Made by a program: the position numbers and the translations under genes. A stretch of DNA of 64,000 nt from Bacillota bacterium (GTDB lineage: Bacteria > Bacillota > Clostridia > Peptostreptococcales > Anaerovoracaceae): assembly GCA_030536355.1 (NCBI GenBank), contig JAUNQD010000005.1, positions 1 to 64,000 on the forward strand. Reading direction: 5' to 3'. Of this stretch, positions 52,712-61,023 are shown piece by piece. The notes under the pieces were generated by a model. That model had not been told where the DNA came from. It searched no databases and saw nothing but the letters and a program-made list of their open reading frames with translations. Position 1 is the stretch's first letter. Every line of letters begins with the position of its first letter.

Positions 52712-52910
52712 AAAAAATAATACAGGCTGTCCGTATGGCTCACCTGACCTGATCTTTGCCCCCACACCTGCCTTGACCCGGATTTTCCGGAGGACTTACT
52801 TCTAAACTACGCCATGATCACTGCCGCCTTGCGGATCAGCTTACGTGGGACCCTTCGCCCGTAGCTGGCCTGGCCTTTCAATCACAGACATGAGCCATAC
52901 GCACAGCCCG
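52712..52910 (-). ncRNA. raiA-type structured non-coding RNA
   Basis: A GC-rich 190-200-nt block lies in an otherwise A/T-rich gap between comF and hpf. Its ends pair through an 18-bp closing stem (52725-52742 with 52891-52908, one mismatch), and several internal stems are visible (for example TCCGG/CCGGA; a GATCCGC/GCGGCAGTGATC region). On the minus strand the closing stem runs into a T-rich tail (ATTATTTTTTT), so it acts as its own terminator. Size, compactness and position immediately upstream of the raiA/hpf gene match the raiA RNA motif of Firmicutes, reported to affect sporulation and aggregation. The assignment rests on context and structure; no covariance model was run. Confidence 0.72.
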
Positions 52911-52931
52911 ATAAAAAGCTGTACTCGTTAT

Positions 52932-53717
52932 TCAATTATCTGTATCCGGTCTTCTGTTACCGCCTGAAGCCAGTGTCAGCACATAAACTTTGGCTGCTCC
53001 CGCATCAAGAAGGACCTTGGAGCATGTATCCACAGTTGCTCCCGTAGTGAATATATCATCTACCAAAAGCACGGTTTTACCTTTAAGGCGTTCATCTATA
53101 GCCTGCTTGCCGGAGGCAGTGCCCTTTGCATTTATCGCGAAGGCATCAGCTAAAGCTAAACGACGGTCTGCCGGATTGAGACTTCGAAGCAGCCGAGTGT
53201 CTTTTCGTCTGATCAATACTGCCTCGTCTATCGGCACGCCCCAGCGTTTTGAAAGCCTGCTGGCCATCAGCGCCGACTGGTTGTAGCCTCTCTTTTTCAT
53301 ACGCGCTGTGCTTATCGGCACAGGTATTATAACATCAGGCTCGATGGTTTCGCAAGCCATACGATCATAAAGGATATCGCCGAATTTGGCGCCGTAGTAT
53401 CCCTTGCCGTTGTACTTGAGATCCAGCAAAACTTCCCTCTCATGAAGACCGTAGGTGAGGCAGCTGAAGCCTTTCTCGAAAGCATGGTCTATCCGCATAC
53501 AATCATAGCAAAGTCTGCCTCTGTATGTATCCGGCAAAGCCTTGCCGCACTTCTCACAAGTTCTGCCGGTTATCCAGTGGAACTTCTTCACGCAAAGGTC
53601 ACACAGCGCATACGGCCGGCTTCTATCTATGAGGCTGCCGCAGCAAATGCAATATATGTTCGATGGAAAGATCGCCTCGGCGATCCCGTCTTTGATGGTT
53701 TCAAATATTCTCTTCAT
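52932..53717 (-). CDS. comFC: ComF family protein (phosphoribosyltransferase-like)
   Basis: A 261-residue protein. The N-terminal third has paired zinc cysteines (CICCGSLID, CDLCVKKF, CEKCGKALP, LCYDCMR), and the C-terminal part is a type I phosphoribosyltransferase fold with KKRGYNQSALMA, RRKDTRLLRSLNPADRR and the PRPP loop VLLVDDIFTTGATVDTC. It acts in uptake or handling of transforming DNA in competent Firmicutes. It lies 12 bp after recD2 and 22 bp before the raiA RNA. Confidence 0.94.
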   Translation of the reverse strand: MKRIFETIKDGIAEAIFPSNIYCICCGSLIDRSRPYALCDLCVKKFHWITGRTCEKCGKALPDTYRGRLCYDCMRIDHAFEKGFSCLTYGLHEREVLLDLKYNGKGYYGAKFGDILYDRMACETIEPDVIIPVPISTARMKKRGYNQSALMASRLSKRWGVPIDEAVLIRRKDTRLLRSLNPADRRLALADAFAINAKGTASGKQAIDERLKGKTVLLVDDIFTTGATVDTCSKVLLDAGAAKVYVLTLASGGNRRPDTDN

Positions 53718-53729
53718 CCCTTATCCCTT

Positions 53730-55952
53730 TTACATATCATCCATACCGAGAAATCTCTTCAGCCTTACCCCAAGGCCTGAGAATCTCTCACTGATACGGT
53801 CGTTGTCGACCATCCCCTTTAACTTGTTTTCCGAGCCTACCAGAACCACAGCTTTCTTGCCCCTTGTTACCCCTGTGTACAGCAAATTCCTGGTAGCCAG
53901 CATCGGCGGGAACCAGCTTACCGGCATTATCACTACCGGAAATTCGCTTCCCTGGCTCTTATGGACTGTGACAGCGTATGCCAGTTCCAGTTCGTCCAGC
54001 TGGCTGAAATTATATGTGACGTATTTCACTTCATCGTAAACTACCGTTATCTCGTTGAACTCACGGTCTATCTTTTGTATGAATCCCACATCTCCATTGA
54101 AGACGCCTTCACCGTCCGTGAAATCTTCAAGGTTCTTCCACTTCAGCTGATAGTTGTTCTTTATCTGCATCACCTTATCGCCTTCGCGGAAAGTCCGCTC
54201 TCCGAAAACCTTTTCTTCCAGGCTCTTGTTTGGCGGATTCAACACTTCCTGAAGCTCTTTATTGAGATTGATACTTCCCAGCAAACCCTTTCTCACAGGC
54301 GTTAGTATCTGTATATCAGATGTCGGCGATAATTCTTTGTAGTATTCGGGAAGCCTTGTAAGGCAAAGCTCCTTGATAGTGGCCAGCATCTCTTTTTCTG
54401 TAGAACGCCTCAGTAGGAAAAAATCCTTATCCTTGGCATTGCAGTCAGGATATTCTCCTTTGTTTATCCTGTGGGCATTGACTACTATCATGGATTCTCC
54501 TGCCTGACGGAATATCTCCGTAAGACGAGTGCAGTAGATATATTCACTGGCGATGATGTCGCGGAGAACATTGCCTGCACCAACAGACGGCAGCTGATCT
54601 GCATCCCCCACTATGATGAATCTCGTACCCGGTCTTATGGCATTGACAAGTCCATTCATCAGCAGCAGGTCTATCATAGACGCTTCATCTACTATGACTG
54701 CATCGTAGTCCAGAGGATCTTCCTTATTCTTACCGAAACGCATCATGTCCTCGCCTTCGGAATAATAATATTCCAGCAGCCTGTGGATAGTCGATGCATA
54801 GTGTCCGGAAGTTTCTGTTATCCTCTTGGCAGCCCTTCCAGTCGGTGCTGCGATGGCAGTCTTGAGCCCGCTTTCTTCCAGTATGTTTATGATAGTGTTT
54901 ATTATAGTCGTCTTACCTGTTCCAGGGCCTCCCGTGATGACCGATACACCCATGTTAAGAGATGTGGTCACTGCATGCTTCTGGTTTTCCGAAAGATATA
55001 TCCCGGTAGCTTCCTCAGTCCTGGATATTAGGGTATCTATGCTGGCTGCTATTGGCTTCAACTGAGCTGAATTTATCTCACTGAGTGCCCTGCAGACGTT
55101 TTGTTCAGCCATATAATATGCCATTAAGAAGACCACATTCCTGCCGTCCAGATTTTCTATATGGATATTCCCTTCGAATGCCATTCCCACAAGCTGTTCT
55201 TCTATCAAATCTATCGGCAGATCAAGCAGCTGTCCTGTCTTCTCACAAAGTACACTCTGCGGCAGATATGTATTGCCTTCTCCAGCAAAATAACTTAGAG
55301 TGAATTTTATGCCGCTCCTGATCCTGTATTCATCATCGGCTGCTACGCCCATCTTCTCAGCTATCTTATCTGCTTTTTTGAACCCGATCCCGAACACGTC
55401 TTCTACCAGCCTGTAAGGATTTTCTTCAACGGCCTTGATGGTCTCTTCGCCATATACTTGATACAGTTTCATGGCATAGTTGGCACTGATGCCAAACTGC
55501 TGCAGGTATAGTGTGACGTTGGCGAATTCCCTGTGTTTTGCAAAGGCTTCAGCTATCTTATCAGCAGTCTTTTCCCCTATGCCGGAGATTTCCGTAAGCT
55601 TGTCAGGTTCCTCTTCTATGACGCGGAGCGCATCCTTTCCGAATCGAGAAACTATAGCTGCCGCAGTCTTGCGGCCGATACCTTTCATAACCCCGGATGA
55701 CAGGAATTCCCTGATTCCATCTTCTGTAGAAGGCATCACTTCTTCAAAACCTTTGATGCTGAATTGTTCGCCGTAAGTAGGGTGTTCTATGAATTCCCCT
55801 GTAAGGACGTAGCTTCTTCCCACACCAACAGACGGCAGATTTCCCACTGCCGTGAATGCTTCTATTTCAGTTTCAAAAACGGCTACAGTGTAGCCGTTTT
55901 CGTTGTTGTGGAATATTATTTCTACTATCGTACCTTGCTTTTCTTCTAACAT
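53730..55952 (-). CDS. recD2: RecD2-type ATP-dependent DNA helicase
   Basis: A 740-residue SF1B 5'-3' helicase. The N-terminal OB-like and HhH region (GIGRKTAAAIVSRFG; ISGIGEKTADKIAEAF) marks RecD2 of RecBC-lacking bacteria. The motor has Walker A ITGGPGTGKTT, Walker B VDEASMID, GDADQLPSVGAGN, and a C-terminal UvrD-like AVTVHKSQGSEFPVV and YTGVTRGKK. RecD2 acts in mismatch repair and replication-fork maintenance. It lies between the nucleotidyltransferase-like gene (32-bp gap) and comF. Confidence 0.96.
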   Translation of the reverse strand: MLEEKQGTIVEIIFHNNENGYTVAVFETEIEAFTAVGNLPSVGVGRSYVLTGEFIEHPTYGEQFSIKGFEEVMPSTEDGIREFLSSGVMKGIGRKTAAAIVSRFGKDALRVIEEEPDKLTEISGIGEKTADKIAEAFAKHREFANVTLYLQQFGISANYAMKLYQVYGEETIKAVEENPYRLVEDVFGIGFKKADKIAEKMGVAADDEYRIRSGIKFTLSYFAGEGNTYLPQSVLCEKTGQLLDLPIDLIEEQLVGMAFEGNIHIENLDGRNVVFLMAYYMAEQNVCRALSEINSAQLKPIAASIDTLISRTEEATGIYLSENQKHAVTTSLNMGVSVITGGPGTGKTTIINTIINILEESGLKTAIAAPTGRAAKRITETSGHYASTIHRLLEYYYSEGEDMMRFGKNKEDPLDYDAVIVDEASMIDLLLMNGLVNAIRPGTRFIIVGDADQLPSVGAGNVLRDIIASEYIYCTRLTEIFRQAGESMIVVNAHRINKGEYPDCNAKDKDFFLLRRSTEKEMLATIKELCLTRLPEYYKELSPTSDIQILTPVRKGLLGSINLNKELQEVLNPPNKSLEEKVFGERTFREGDKVMQIKNNYQLKWKNLEDFTDGEGVFNGDVGFIQKIDREFNEITVVYDEVKYVTYNFSQLDELELAYAVTVHKSQGSEFPVVIMPVSWFPPMLATRNLLYTGVTRGKKAVVLVGSENKLKGMVDNDRISERFSGLGVRLKRFLGMDDM

Positions 55953-55984
55953 AGTCCCTTCTTATAATCCCCTGATTTGTTTGA

Positions 55985-57253
55985 TTATCTATGCCAGTCT
56001 ACTCCTCTGAGAGCTGTTCTCAGCTTACTCTTACTGAATTGTTTAGCCAGTTTGAGCAATTCTTTTCTTTCGTTCTTCTGCGGCTTCTGATGAATAACTT
56101 CAGGCAGCAAGCTCAACAGTTTCTGTGCCTTTTCAGGGTCGTCTGTGATTCCTGCTTCCATGATATCATTGGCATCTATAGCCAGGTCTTCTTCAAAGAT
56201 CGGCTGTCTTTCGCCAATGATCATCTTGATGAGGTATTCACGACCTTCTATCTTGGCATCGTTATAATCGAATACGATGACCTGTGCTTTACTCAGCTTA
56301 TCGTAGAAGTTGAACTTATCCCAACCGTGCTTATAGATAAACTGCTTGAGCATGACATCCTTACCACAGAAATGGAGATCCTGAGTATATCTGTCAGCAT
56401 CTATCAATATGTCCAGATCTTCTTCACTGTGCGGCAGATAACTAACGATATCGTTATAATGCTTGCCGAAGCACATAGCTACAAGAGCCATTCTTCTCAG
56501 TGGTATCTGTTTAGTCTTATCTATATTGTTCACCAGGATCTCAAATTCTTTGATTGCTCTCTTGCCTGCAGCAGATACTGCCTTCTGGCCGAGAACGCCC
56601 GGAAGAAGTCCCAGATCAGCCATCATCTTAAGAGCCTTACCTGCATTCTCACCTGCGATGATCTGAGTATATTCATAGAGGATCTCATCCTTATCTGCCT
56701 GTATCAGCAGATTGGCATTCCTTCCGATGATATCAGCCAAACTCTTGTGAAGGTCAAAATTATATAATGATACGTATCTGATCGCCTTCAGCATTCTGGA
56801 TGGGTTCTTCTTATATAACATCTCTGCATCAGGAACCGGCTTGAGCAGTTTTGCCTGGACATCTTCTCTGCCGCTATATGGATCTACCGGTGTCTTCTGT
56901 GGATGTTCAGCGATACATTCAACAGTCAGATCATAAACTTTCAGCTGATCTTCGATACTTCCCTGAAGTGTTACGATGTCTGCAATAACACCCTCGAGGT
57001 AGTCTGCCACGTTCAGGTCATCTGATATGATTTCTGTTGTATAGTCAAGTCTTGTTGTTCTCTTGGTGAGAGTTTCTCCTTCAGGAAACATTTCCTGCAG
57101 CTTATCCTGAGGACAATCTGTATAAAGGTCCCAATCCTGTGGATCTTTACCTGCATAGGATGCTGTTACACACTGACCTGCACAATAAACTTCATATCCT
57201 GCAGCTGTCAGCTGGTTGATTATTTTATTGATCTCTTTTGGTCTTTTTATCAT
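55985..57253 (-). CDS. Divergent CCA-adding enzyme/poly(A) polymerase-like nucleotidyltransferase
   Basis: A 422-residue member of the class II nucleotidyltransferase family. The catalytic carboxylates are in DWDLYT (Asp40, Asp42), and the neck reads NPSRMLKAIRYVSLYNFDL, like the DPxRxLRAxRF box of CCA enzymes. The usual GGxVRD nucleotide-binding loop is replaced by AGQCVTASYAG (25-35), with the second glycine and the arginine changed. The long C-terminal helical domain is present. It may be a genuine CCA-adding enzyme with a drifted loop or a paralogue of altered role. GAAAGGTG precedes the start. Neighbours are yhaM (an RNase) and recD2. Confidence 0.75.
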   Translation of the reverse strand: MIKRPKEINKIINQLTAAGYEVYCAGQCVTASYAGKDPQDWDLYTDCPQDKLQEMFPEGETLTKRTTRLDYTTEIISDDLNVADYLEGVIADIVTLQGSIEDQLKVYDLTVECIAEHPQKTPVDPYSGREDVQAKLLKPVPDAEMLYKKNPSRMLKAIRYVSLYNFDLHKSLADIIGRNANLLIQADKDEILYEYTQIIAGENAGKALKMMADLGLLPGVLGQKAVSAAGKRAIKEFEILVNNIDKTKQIPLRRMALVAMCFGKHYNDIVSYLPHSEEDLDILIDADRYTQDLHFCGKDVMLKQFIYKHGWDKFNFYDKLSKAQVIVFDYNDAKIEGREYLIKMIIGERQPIFEEDLAIDANDIMEAGITDDPEKAQKLLSLLPEVIHQKPQKNERKELLKLAKQFSKSKLRTALRGVDWHR

Positions 57254-57296
57254 TTTTTGCTACACCTTTCCTTCATTCTCATTTCTGCAATACCCA

Positions 57297-58256
57297 CTAT
57301 TCAGAAATCCTATATACAGTTCTGTTGTCCAGAGTCCAAACTTTATCGCTGAAACTTCCCGGTTCTGTCTTCTCGATGGCTTCCTGGAAGTCAAACATCT
57401 TAGCATCGATCATATCCAGATAATGGAGCATTTCAGCTTCAGGAAACAATGGTTTCTTAGGGCTTCCGAACTCCGGTTCATAATGATGAGAGAGCATCAT
57501 GTGCTCCAGCATCACTGCCTTTTCCCTAGGCATCTCAAGCTCTTCAGCCAGCTTATCTATTGTCCTGACTCCTTGTACGAGATGTCCCAGCATCTTCCCT
57601 TCGAACGAGTACCCTGAAGCGATCCCCAGCTCATTGGCTTCTATCTCATTGAGCTTTTCCATATCGTGGAGAATCACTCCGGCCATCACCAGTTCCTTAT
57701 TCAGGTTAGTATAAACCTCACAAGCCTTCTCTCCCATCATGAGCATTCTCTTGATGTGATAAAGCAGGCCTGCCATTTCTGCGTGATGATTTTTCTGTGC
57801 AGCCGGATAATACATCAATCTGTCCTTATTAGTATCAAGCTGTCTTGTGCAAATGGCGCGCAGGTCTTTATCCTTAAATGAAGCTGCTTTATTATAGATA
57901 AAATCATACATGGTCGCCGCATCTTCAGGTGCAGCCTTGATGTAGTCCTTCATGTCTATATTATCTTCGGCTGAAGTATGCCTGATCCTGCTTACCCTCA
58001 GCTGCTTCATGCCGTTCCATTCGGTAACGATAGCCTTTACCTTGAGGACGCTGCCTTCCTTGATCTTCTCAAGACCGGGCAATTCTTCATCAGCTATATC
58101 CCATTTCTTCGCCGATATCTCACCCGTACAGTCTGCCAGCAGCAGGTCCAGGTATGCTTTCTTATTGGAGCCCACTTTCACCGCAACTTGCTTGACGATC
58201 AAATACGTTATGATTTCCTGATTCGTCCTTATATCTGAAATATATATATCTTTCAT
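57297..58256 (-). CDS. yhaM: 3'-5' exoribonuclease YhaM family, HD domain
   Basis: A 319-residue protein. The N-terminal OB-fold (about 15-100; AYLDLLLADCTGEISAKKWD) binds nucleic acid; the HD domain starts at about 155 with HHAEMAGLLYHIKRML and GVILHDMEKL, then HMMLSHHY and LHYLDMIDAKM, providing metal ligands. YhaM trims RNA 3' ends and can digest DNA. It lies upstream of the divergent nucleotidyltransferase gene, so the pair may act on RNA 3' ends. Confidence 0.93.
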   Translation of the reverse strand: MKDIYISDIRTNQEIITYLIVKQVAVKVGSNKKAYLDLLLADCTGEISAKKWDIADEELPGLEKIKEGSVLKVKAIVTEWNGMKQLRVSRIRHTSAEDNIDMKDYIKAAPEDAATMYDFIYNKAASFKDKDLRAICTRQLDTNKDRLMYYPAAQKNHHAEMAGLLYHIKRMLMMGEKACEVYTNLNKELVMAGVILHDMEKLNEIEANELGIASGYSFEGKMLGHLVQGVRTIDKLAEELEMPREKAVMLEHMMLSHHYEPEFGSPKKPLFPEAEMLHYLDMIDAKMFDFQEAIEKTEPGSFSDKVWTLDNRTVYRISE

Positions 58257-58555
58257 ATTGTCGTTCCTTTCATGTCCGTTATCTTGTATTGTAACATATT
58301 CCGGTATAGAATTGGCAGAAAAGTTTTAATAGTTTTCTATCACAGTTTGAATACCGCCGGGGAGTGGCGCCGGATTTATGTATATTGACTTACTCTATGA
58401 CTTCATATACATAAATTCACTATAAAAAAACGGTAAAACCAGTTGAATAGCACCGATTTTACCGTTTTTATGTCTTCATTGATCGTTTCTCAAATTATTT
58501 TATGTATATATCCCTTTCACAAGCTTTTATATACATAAAACAAGTCTTGATCTGG
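58257..58555. other. 299-bp intergenic region with a terminator and paired TTTATGTATAT repeats
   Basis: Two dyads use the same arm: TTTATGTATAT/ATATACATAAA at 58375-58385 with 58405-58415, and a 12-bp version at 58499-58510 with 58528-58539. Between them is an ACGGTAAAA/TTTTACCGT terminator (58430-58468). A GC-rich patch CCGCCGGGGAGTGGCGCCGG (58355-58374) precedes the first dyad. No coding sequence is seen. Confidence 0.65.
58424..58471 (-). terminator. Bidirectional terminator after the CoA-transferase gene
   Basis: The stem ACGGTAAAA/TTTTACCGT encloses about 18 nt and is flanked by an A run and a T run, so it can act leftward after the CoA-transferase. Confidence 0.75.
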
Positions 58556-59911
58556 CTATCGTCTGTTGCTCATTCTCCAGATTCCCATCTTTTCTGCATC
58601 CTTGATCAGTTCTTCTCTGAAATCAGGATGTGCGATGGAGATCAGCGCTTCTGCTCTTTCCCATACAGTCAGGCCCTTCAGGATAACCTTGCCGTATTCA
58701 GTTACAACATAGTGAGTGTTAGTTCTTGTATCTGTTACAACTGAACCTGTTGCCAGTGTAGGCTTGATTCTTGACTGCAGGTTGCCTTCCTTATCCTTGA
58801 ATGTTGAAGAAAGACAGATAAAGCTCTTGCCGCCCTTTGACAGGTATGCGCCCAGTACGAAGTCCAGCTGTCCGCCTGCACCTGAGATGTGCTTGATACC
58901 TGCTGATTCAGCTCCAACCTGTCCGAACAGGTCGATGTCTACTGCGTTGTTGATGGAAATGAAGTTGTCCAGTGATGCAACTACTCTGATATCGTTAGTG
59001 TAGTCTACAGGAGCTGACAGACAATCAGGGTTGTCATCCAGGAAGTCATACATTCTCTGTGAACCTGCACCGAATGCATAAGCCATTCTGCCCTTGTCGA
59101 TGTTCTTCTGTGCGCCTGTGATCTTGCCTGCTTCTGCGATGTCAACGAAACCGTCAACGAACATTTCTGTATGAACACCCAGATCCTTCAGGTCTGATTC
59201 TGCGATCATTGAACCTACTGCATTTGGCATACCGCCGATACCCAGCTGGAGGCATGCTCCGTTAGGGATCTCTTCTACGATCAGTTCTGCAACTTTCTTA
59301 TCGATATCGCTTGATGGTGCTGCACCCATAGCTTCCATAGGCTGGTTAGCGCTTTCTACGATAGCGTGAACCTTTGAAAGATGGATCTTTTCACCTTCAG
59401 GGTGTCCGCCAAGGCATACAGGCATGTTTTCGTTTACTTCCAGGATGATGTGCTTCGCTCTGTTGCACATATCTCTTAAGTGTGATGCAGCAGGACCGAA
59501 GTTGAAGAAACCTTCTTTGTCCATTGGTGCTACTCTGATCATTGCTACGTCTACAGGATCAGGAAGATCTCTGTAGTATCTTGGCAGTTCTGAATATCTG
59601 ATAGGTGCGTAGAATGAGAATCCTCTTGCGATCATCTTTCTTTCAACGCCTGTCATATGCCAGCTGTTCCATGAGATATGTTTAGCTGCATCTTCCATCT
59701 TGAAGATTTCCAGTTCTCTCAGTGCGATACCGCCACGGAAATTAACGTCATAAAGATCCTGTTCCTTGATCCACTTAGCTACTGCTGCGTCCAGTTCATA
59801 AGGGATGCCGATAGTCCATCCGAAGTCTACCCAGTCACCTGTTTTAACGACTTTTACCGCTTCTTCAGCTGTAGTAAGCTTGGACTGATACTCTTTCATT
59901 AAATCACGCAT
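58556..59911 (-). CDS. Acetyl-CoA hydrolase/transferase family CoA-transferase, probably butyryl-CoA:acetate type
   Basis: A 451-residue family I CoA-transferase. The CoA-binding [13 protein letters not shown] and the catalytic-glutamate segment [11 protein letters not shown] are clear, as are [19 protein letters not shown] and [15 protein letters not shown]. The pattern is that of butyryl-CoA:acetate (or 4-hydroxybutyrate) CoA-transferases of butyrate-forming anaerobes, which release butyrate and regenerate acetyl-CoA. The exact acyl preference cannot be read from sequence. GGAGG lies 10 nt before the ATG at 59911. It has its own consensus promoter and is transcribed alone. Confidence 0.88.
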   Translation of the reverse strand: MRDLMKEYQSKLTTAEEAVKVVKTGDWVDFGWTIGIPYELDAAVAKWIKEQDLYDVNFRGGIALRELEIFKMEDAAKHISWNSWHMTGVERKMIARGFSFYAPIRYSELPRYYRDLPDPVDVAMIRVAPMDKEGFFNFGPAASHLRDMCNRAKHIILEVNENMPVCLGGHPEGEKIHLSKVHAIVESANQPMEAMGAAPSSDIDKKVAELIVEEIPNGACLQLGIGGMPNAVGSMIAESDLKDLGVHTEMFVDGFVDIAEAGKITGAQKNIDKGRMAYAFGAGSQRMYDFLDDNPDCLSAPVDYTNDIRVVASLDNFISINNAVDIDLFGQVGAESAGIKHISGAGGQLDFVLGAYLSKGGKSFICLSSTFKDKEGNLQSRIKPTLATGSVVTDTRTNTHYVVTEYGKVILKGLTVWERAEALISIAHPDFREELIKDAEKMGIWRMSNRR

Positions 59912-59953
59912 TGTTTTTCTTCCTCCAACTATAATACTCTAAAATCTTTATAA

Positions 59954-59982
59954 ATTATATCAGCAACGAAGTTGTTACTCAA
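59954..59982 (-). promoter_or_regulatory. CoA-transferase promoter (TTGAGT-17-TATAAT)
   Basis: On the minus strand the -35 TTGAGT (59982-59977) and -10 TATAAT (59959-59954) are 17 nt apart, 42 bp before the ATG. The -35 is immediately adjacent to the 3' end of the upstream gene. Confidence 0.8.
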
Positions 59983-59984
59983 CA

Positions 59985-60992
59985 CTAAATTTTACCAACC
60001 ACTCTGTATAATTCGTCTGCCGACGGCGGTGCGACGTCTATGGCTTCCGAACCTTCTGTCTTCATCAGCTTGATACCAAATTCCTTATCTTCGATCCTTC
60101 CGATTATCCGCGCCGATACTCCTGTCGCTGCCATAGCAGCTTCCATAGCTTCTCTCTTGTCTACAGGAACGATGATCACCATGGAACCGCTTGATATGAG
60201 TCTCAAAGGATCTATATGGAAAAACTCGCAGATCTTCTCTGTTTCAGGCTCCATAGGGATCTTATCCTCCCAGATCTGCACACCTTTGCCTGCGATCTGA
60301 CACATTTCCCAAACAGCACCCAGGATTCCGCCTTCTGTGATATCATGCATGCCGTGAGTACCCACTTTCCCGGCGGCGATACCTTCTGCCACTACGCTGA
60401 CCCTGTCAAGAAAACTTATGGATTTCTGTAGTTCCTCTTCAGTCATGTATCCTTCCAGTTCTTTGCCGTAATCACATGCAATGATGCCTGATCCTTCGAG
60501 GCCTGCCGTCTTGGTCATCATCACGTAGTCACCTGTCTCCATATCATTTCCGCTCTGGGACGCACCACTTACCGCCTTACCTATGGCTGTCGACACTATT
60601 ACCGGCTGTTTTACTGCAGGAGTCACTTCGGTATGTCCGCCGATTATTTCTACCTTTAGCTTCGCTGCAGTTTCTGCCGCCTGTCCCATGATATGTTCCA
60701 CATCTGCAGCAGTCGTTCCTTCCGGAAGCATTACTGCCAGCATTATACCCAATGGCTGCACACCATTTGATGCGATATCATTGCAAGTTATATGTATGGC
60801 CAGCCTTCCTATATCGCTGACCGCTGCAGTTATGGGATCCGTCGACATGATACATTCATAGTTGCCAAAATCCATCACCGCACAGTCTTCACCGATCCCC
60901 GGCCTGACTATGACATCATCGCTTCTGTATTTTATTTTATCGAATACGATGCTCTTCAGCAGTTCGCTGTCTAATTTTCCTGTTTCCAGCAT
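59985..60992 (-). CDS. AIR-synthase-related protein (HypE-like)
   Basis: A 335-residue protein of the PurM/HypE/ThiL fold. The N-terminal nucleotide half has PGIGEDCAVMDF and STDPIT; the middle has AIHITCNDIASNGVQPLGIM and HDITEGGILGAVWEM, the family signatures for binding ATP and a carboxylated or phosphorylated substrate. It lacks the C-terminal PRIC cysteine used by HypE in cyanide-ligand synthesis, and no other hyp genes are near, so it is not a normal hydrogenase maturation factor. Function is unknown. The ATG at 60992 has CAGGAGA upstream. It begins 31 bp past the ligA stop. Confidence 0.85.
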   Translation of the reverse strand: MLETGKLDSELLKSIVFDKIKYRSDDVIVRPGIGEDCAVMDFGNYECIMSTDPITAAVSDIGRLAIHITCNDIASNGVQPLGIMLAVMLPEGTTAADVEHIMGQAAETAAKLKVEIIGGHTEVTPAVKQPVIVSTAIGKAVSGASQSGNDMETGDYVMMTKTAGLEGSGIIACDYGKELEGYMTEEELQKSISFLDRVSVVAEGIAAGKVGTHGMHDITEGGILGAVWEMCQIAGKGVQIWEDKIPMEPETEKICEFFHIDPLRLISSGSMVIIVPVDKREAMEAAMAATGVSARIIGRIEDKEFGIKLMKTEGSEAIDVAPPSADELYRVVGKI

Positions 60993-61023
60993 TCTTTTCT
61001 CCTGTTCAGCTTGTATGCGTATT

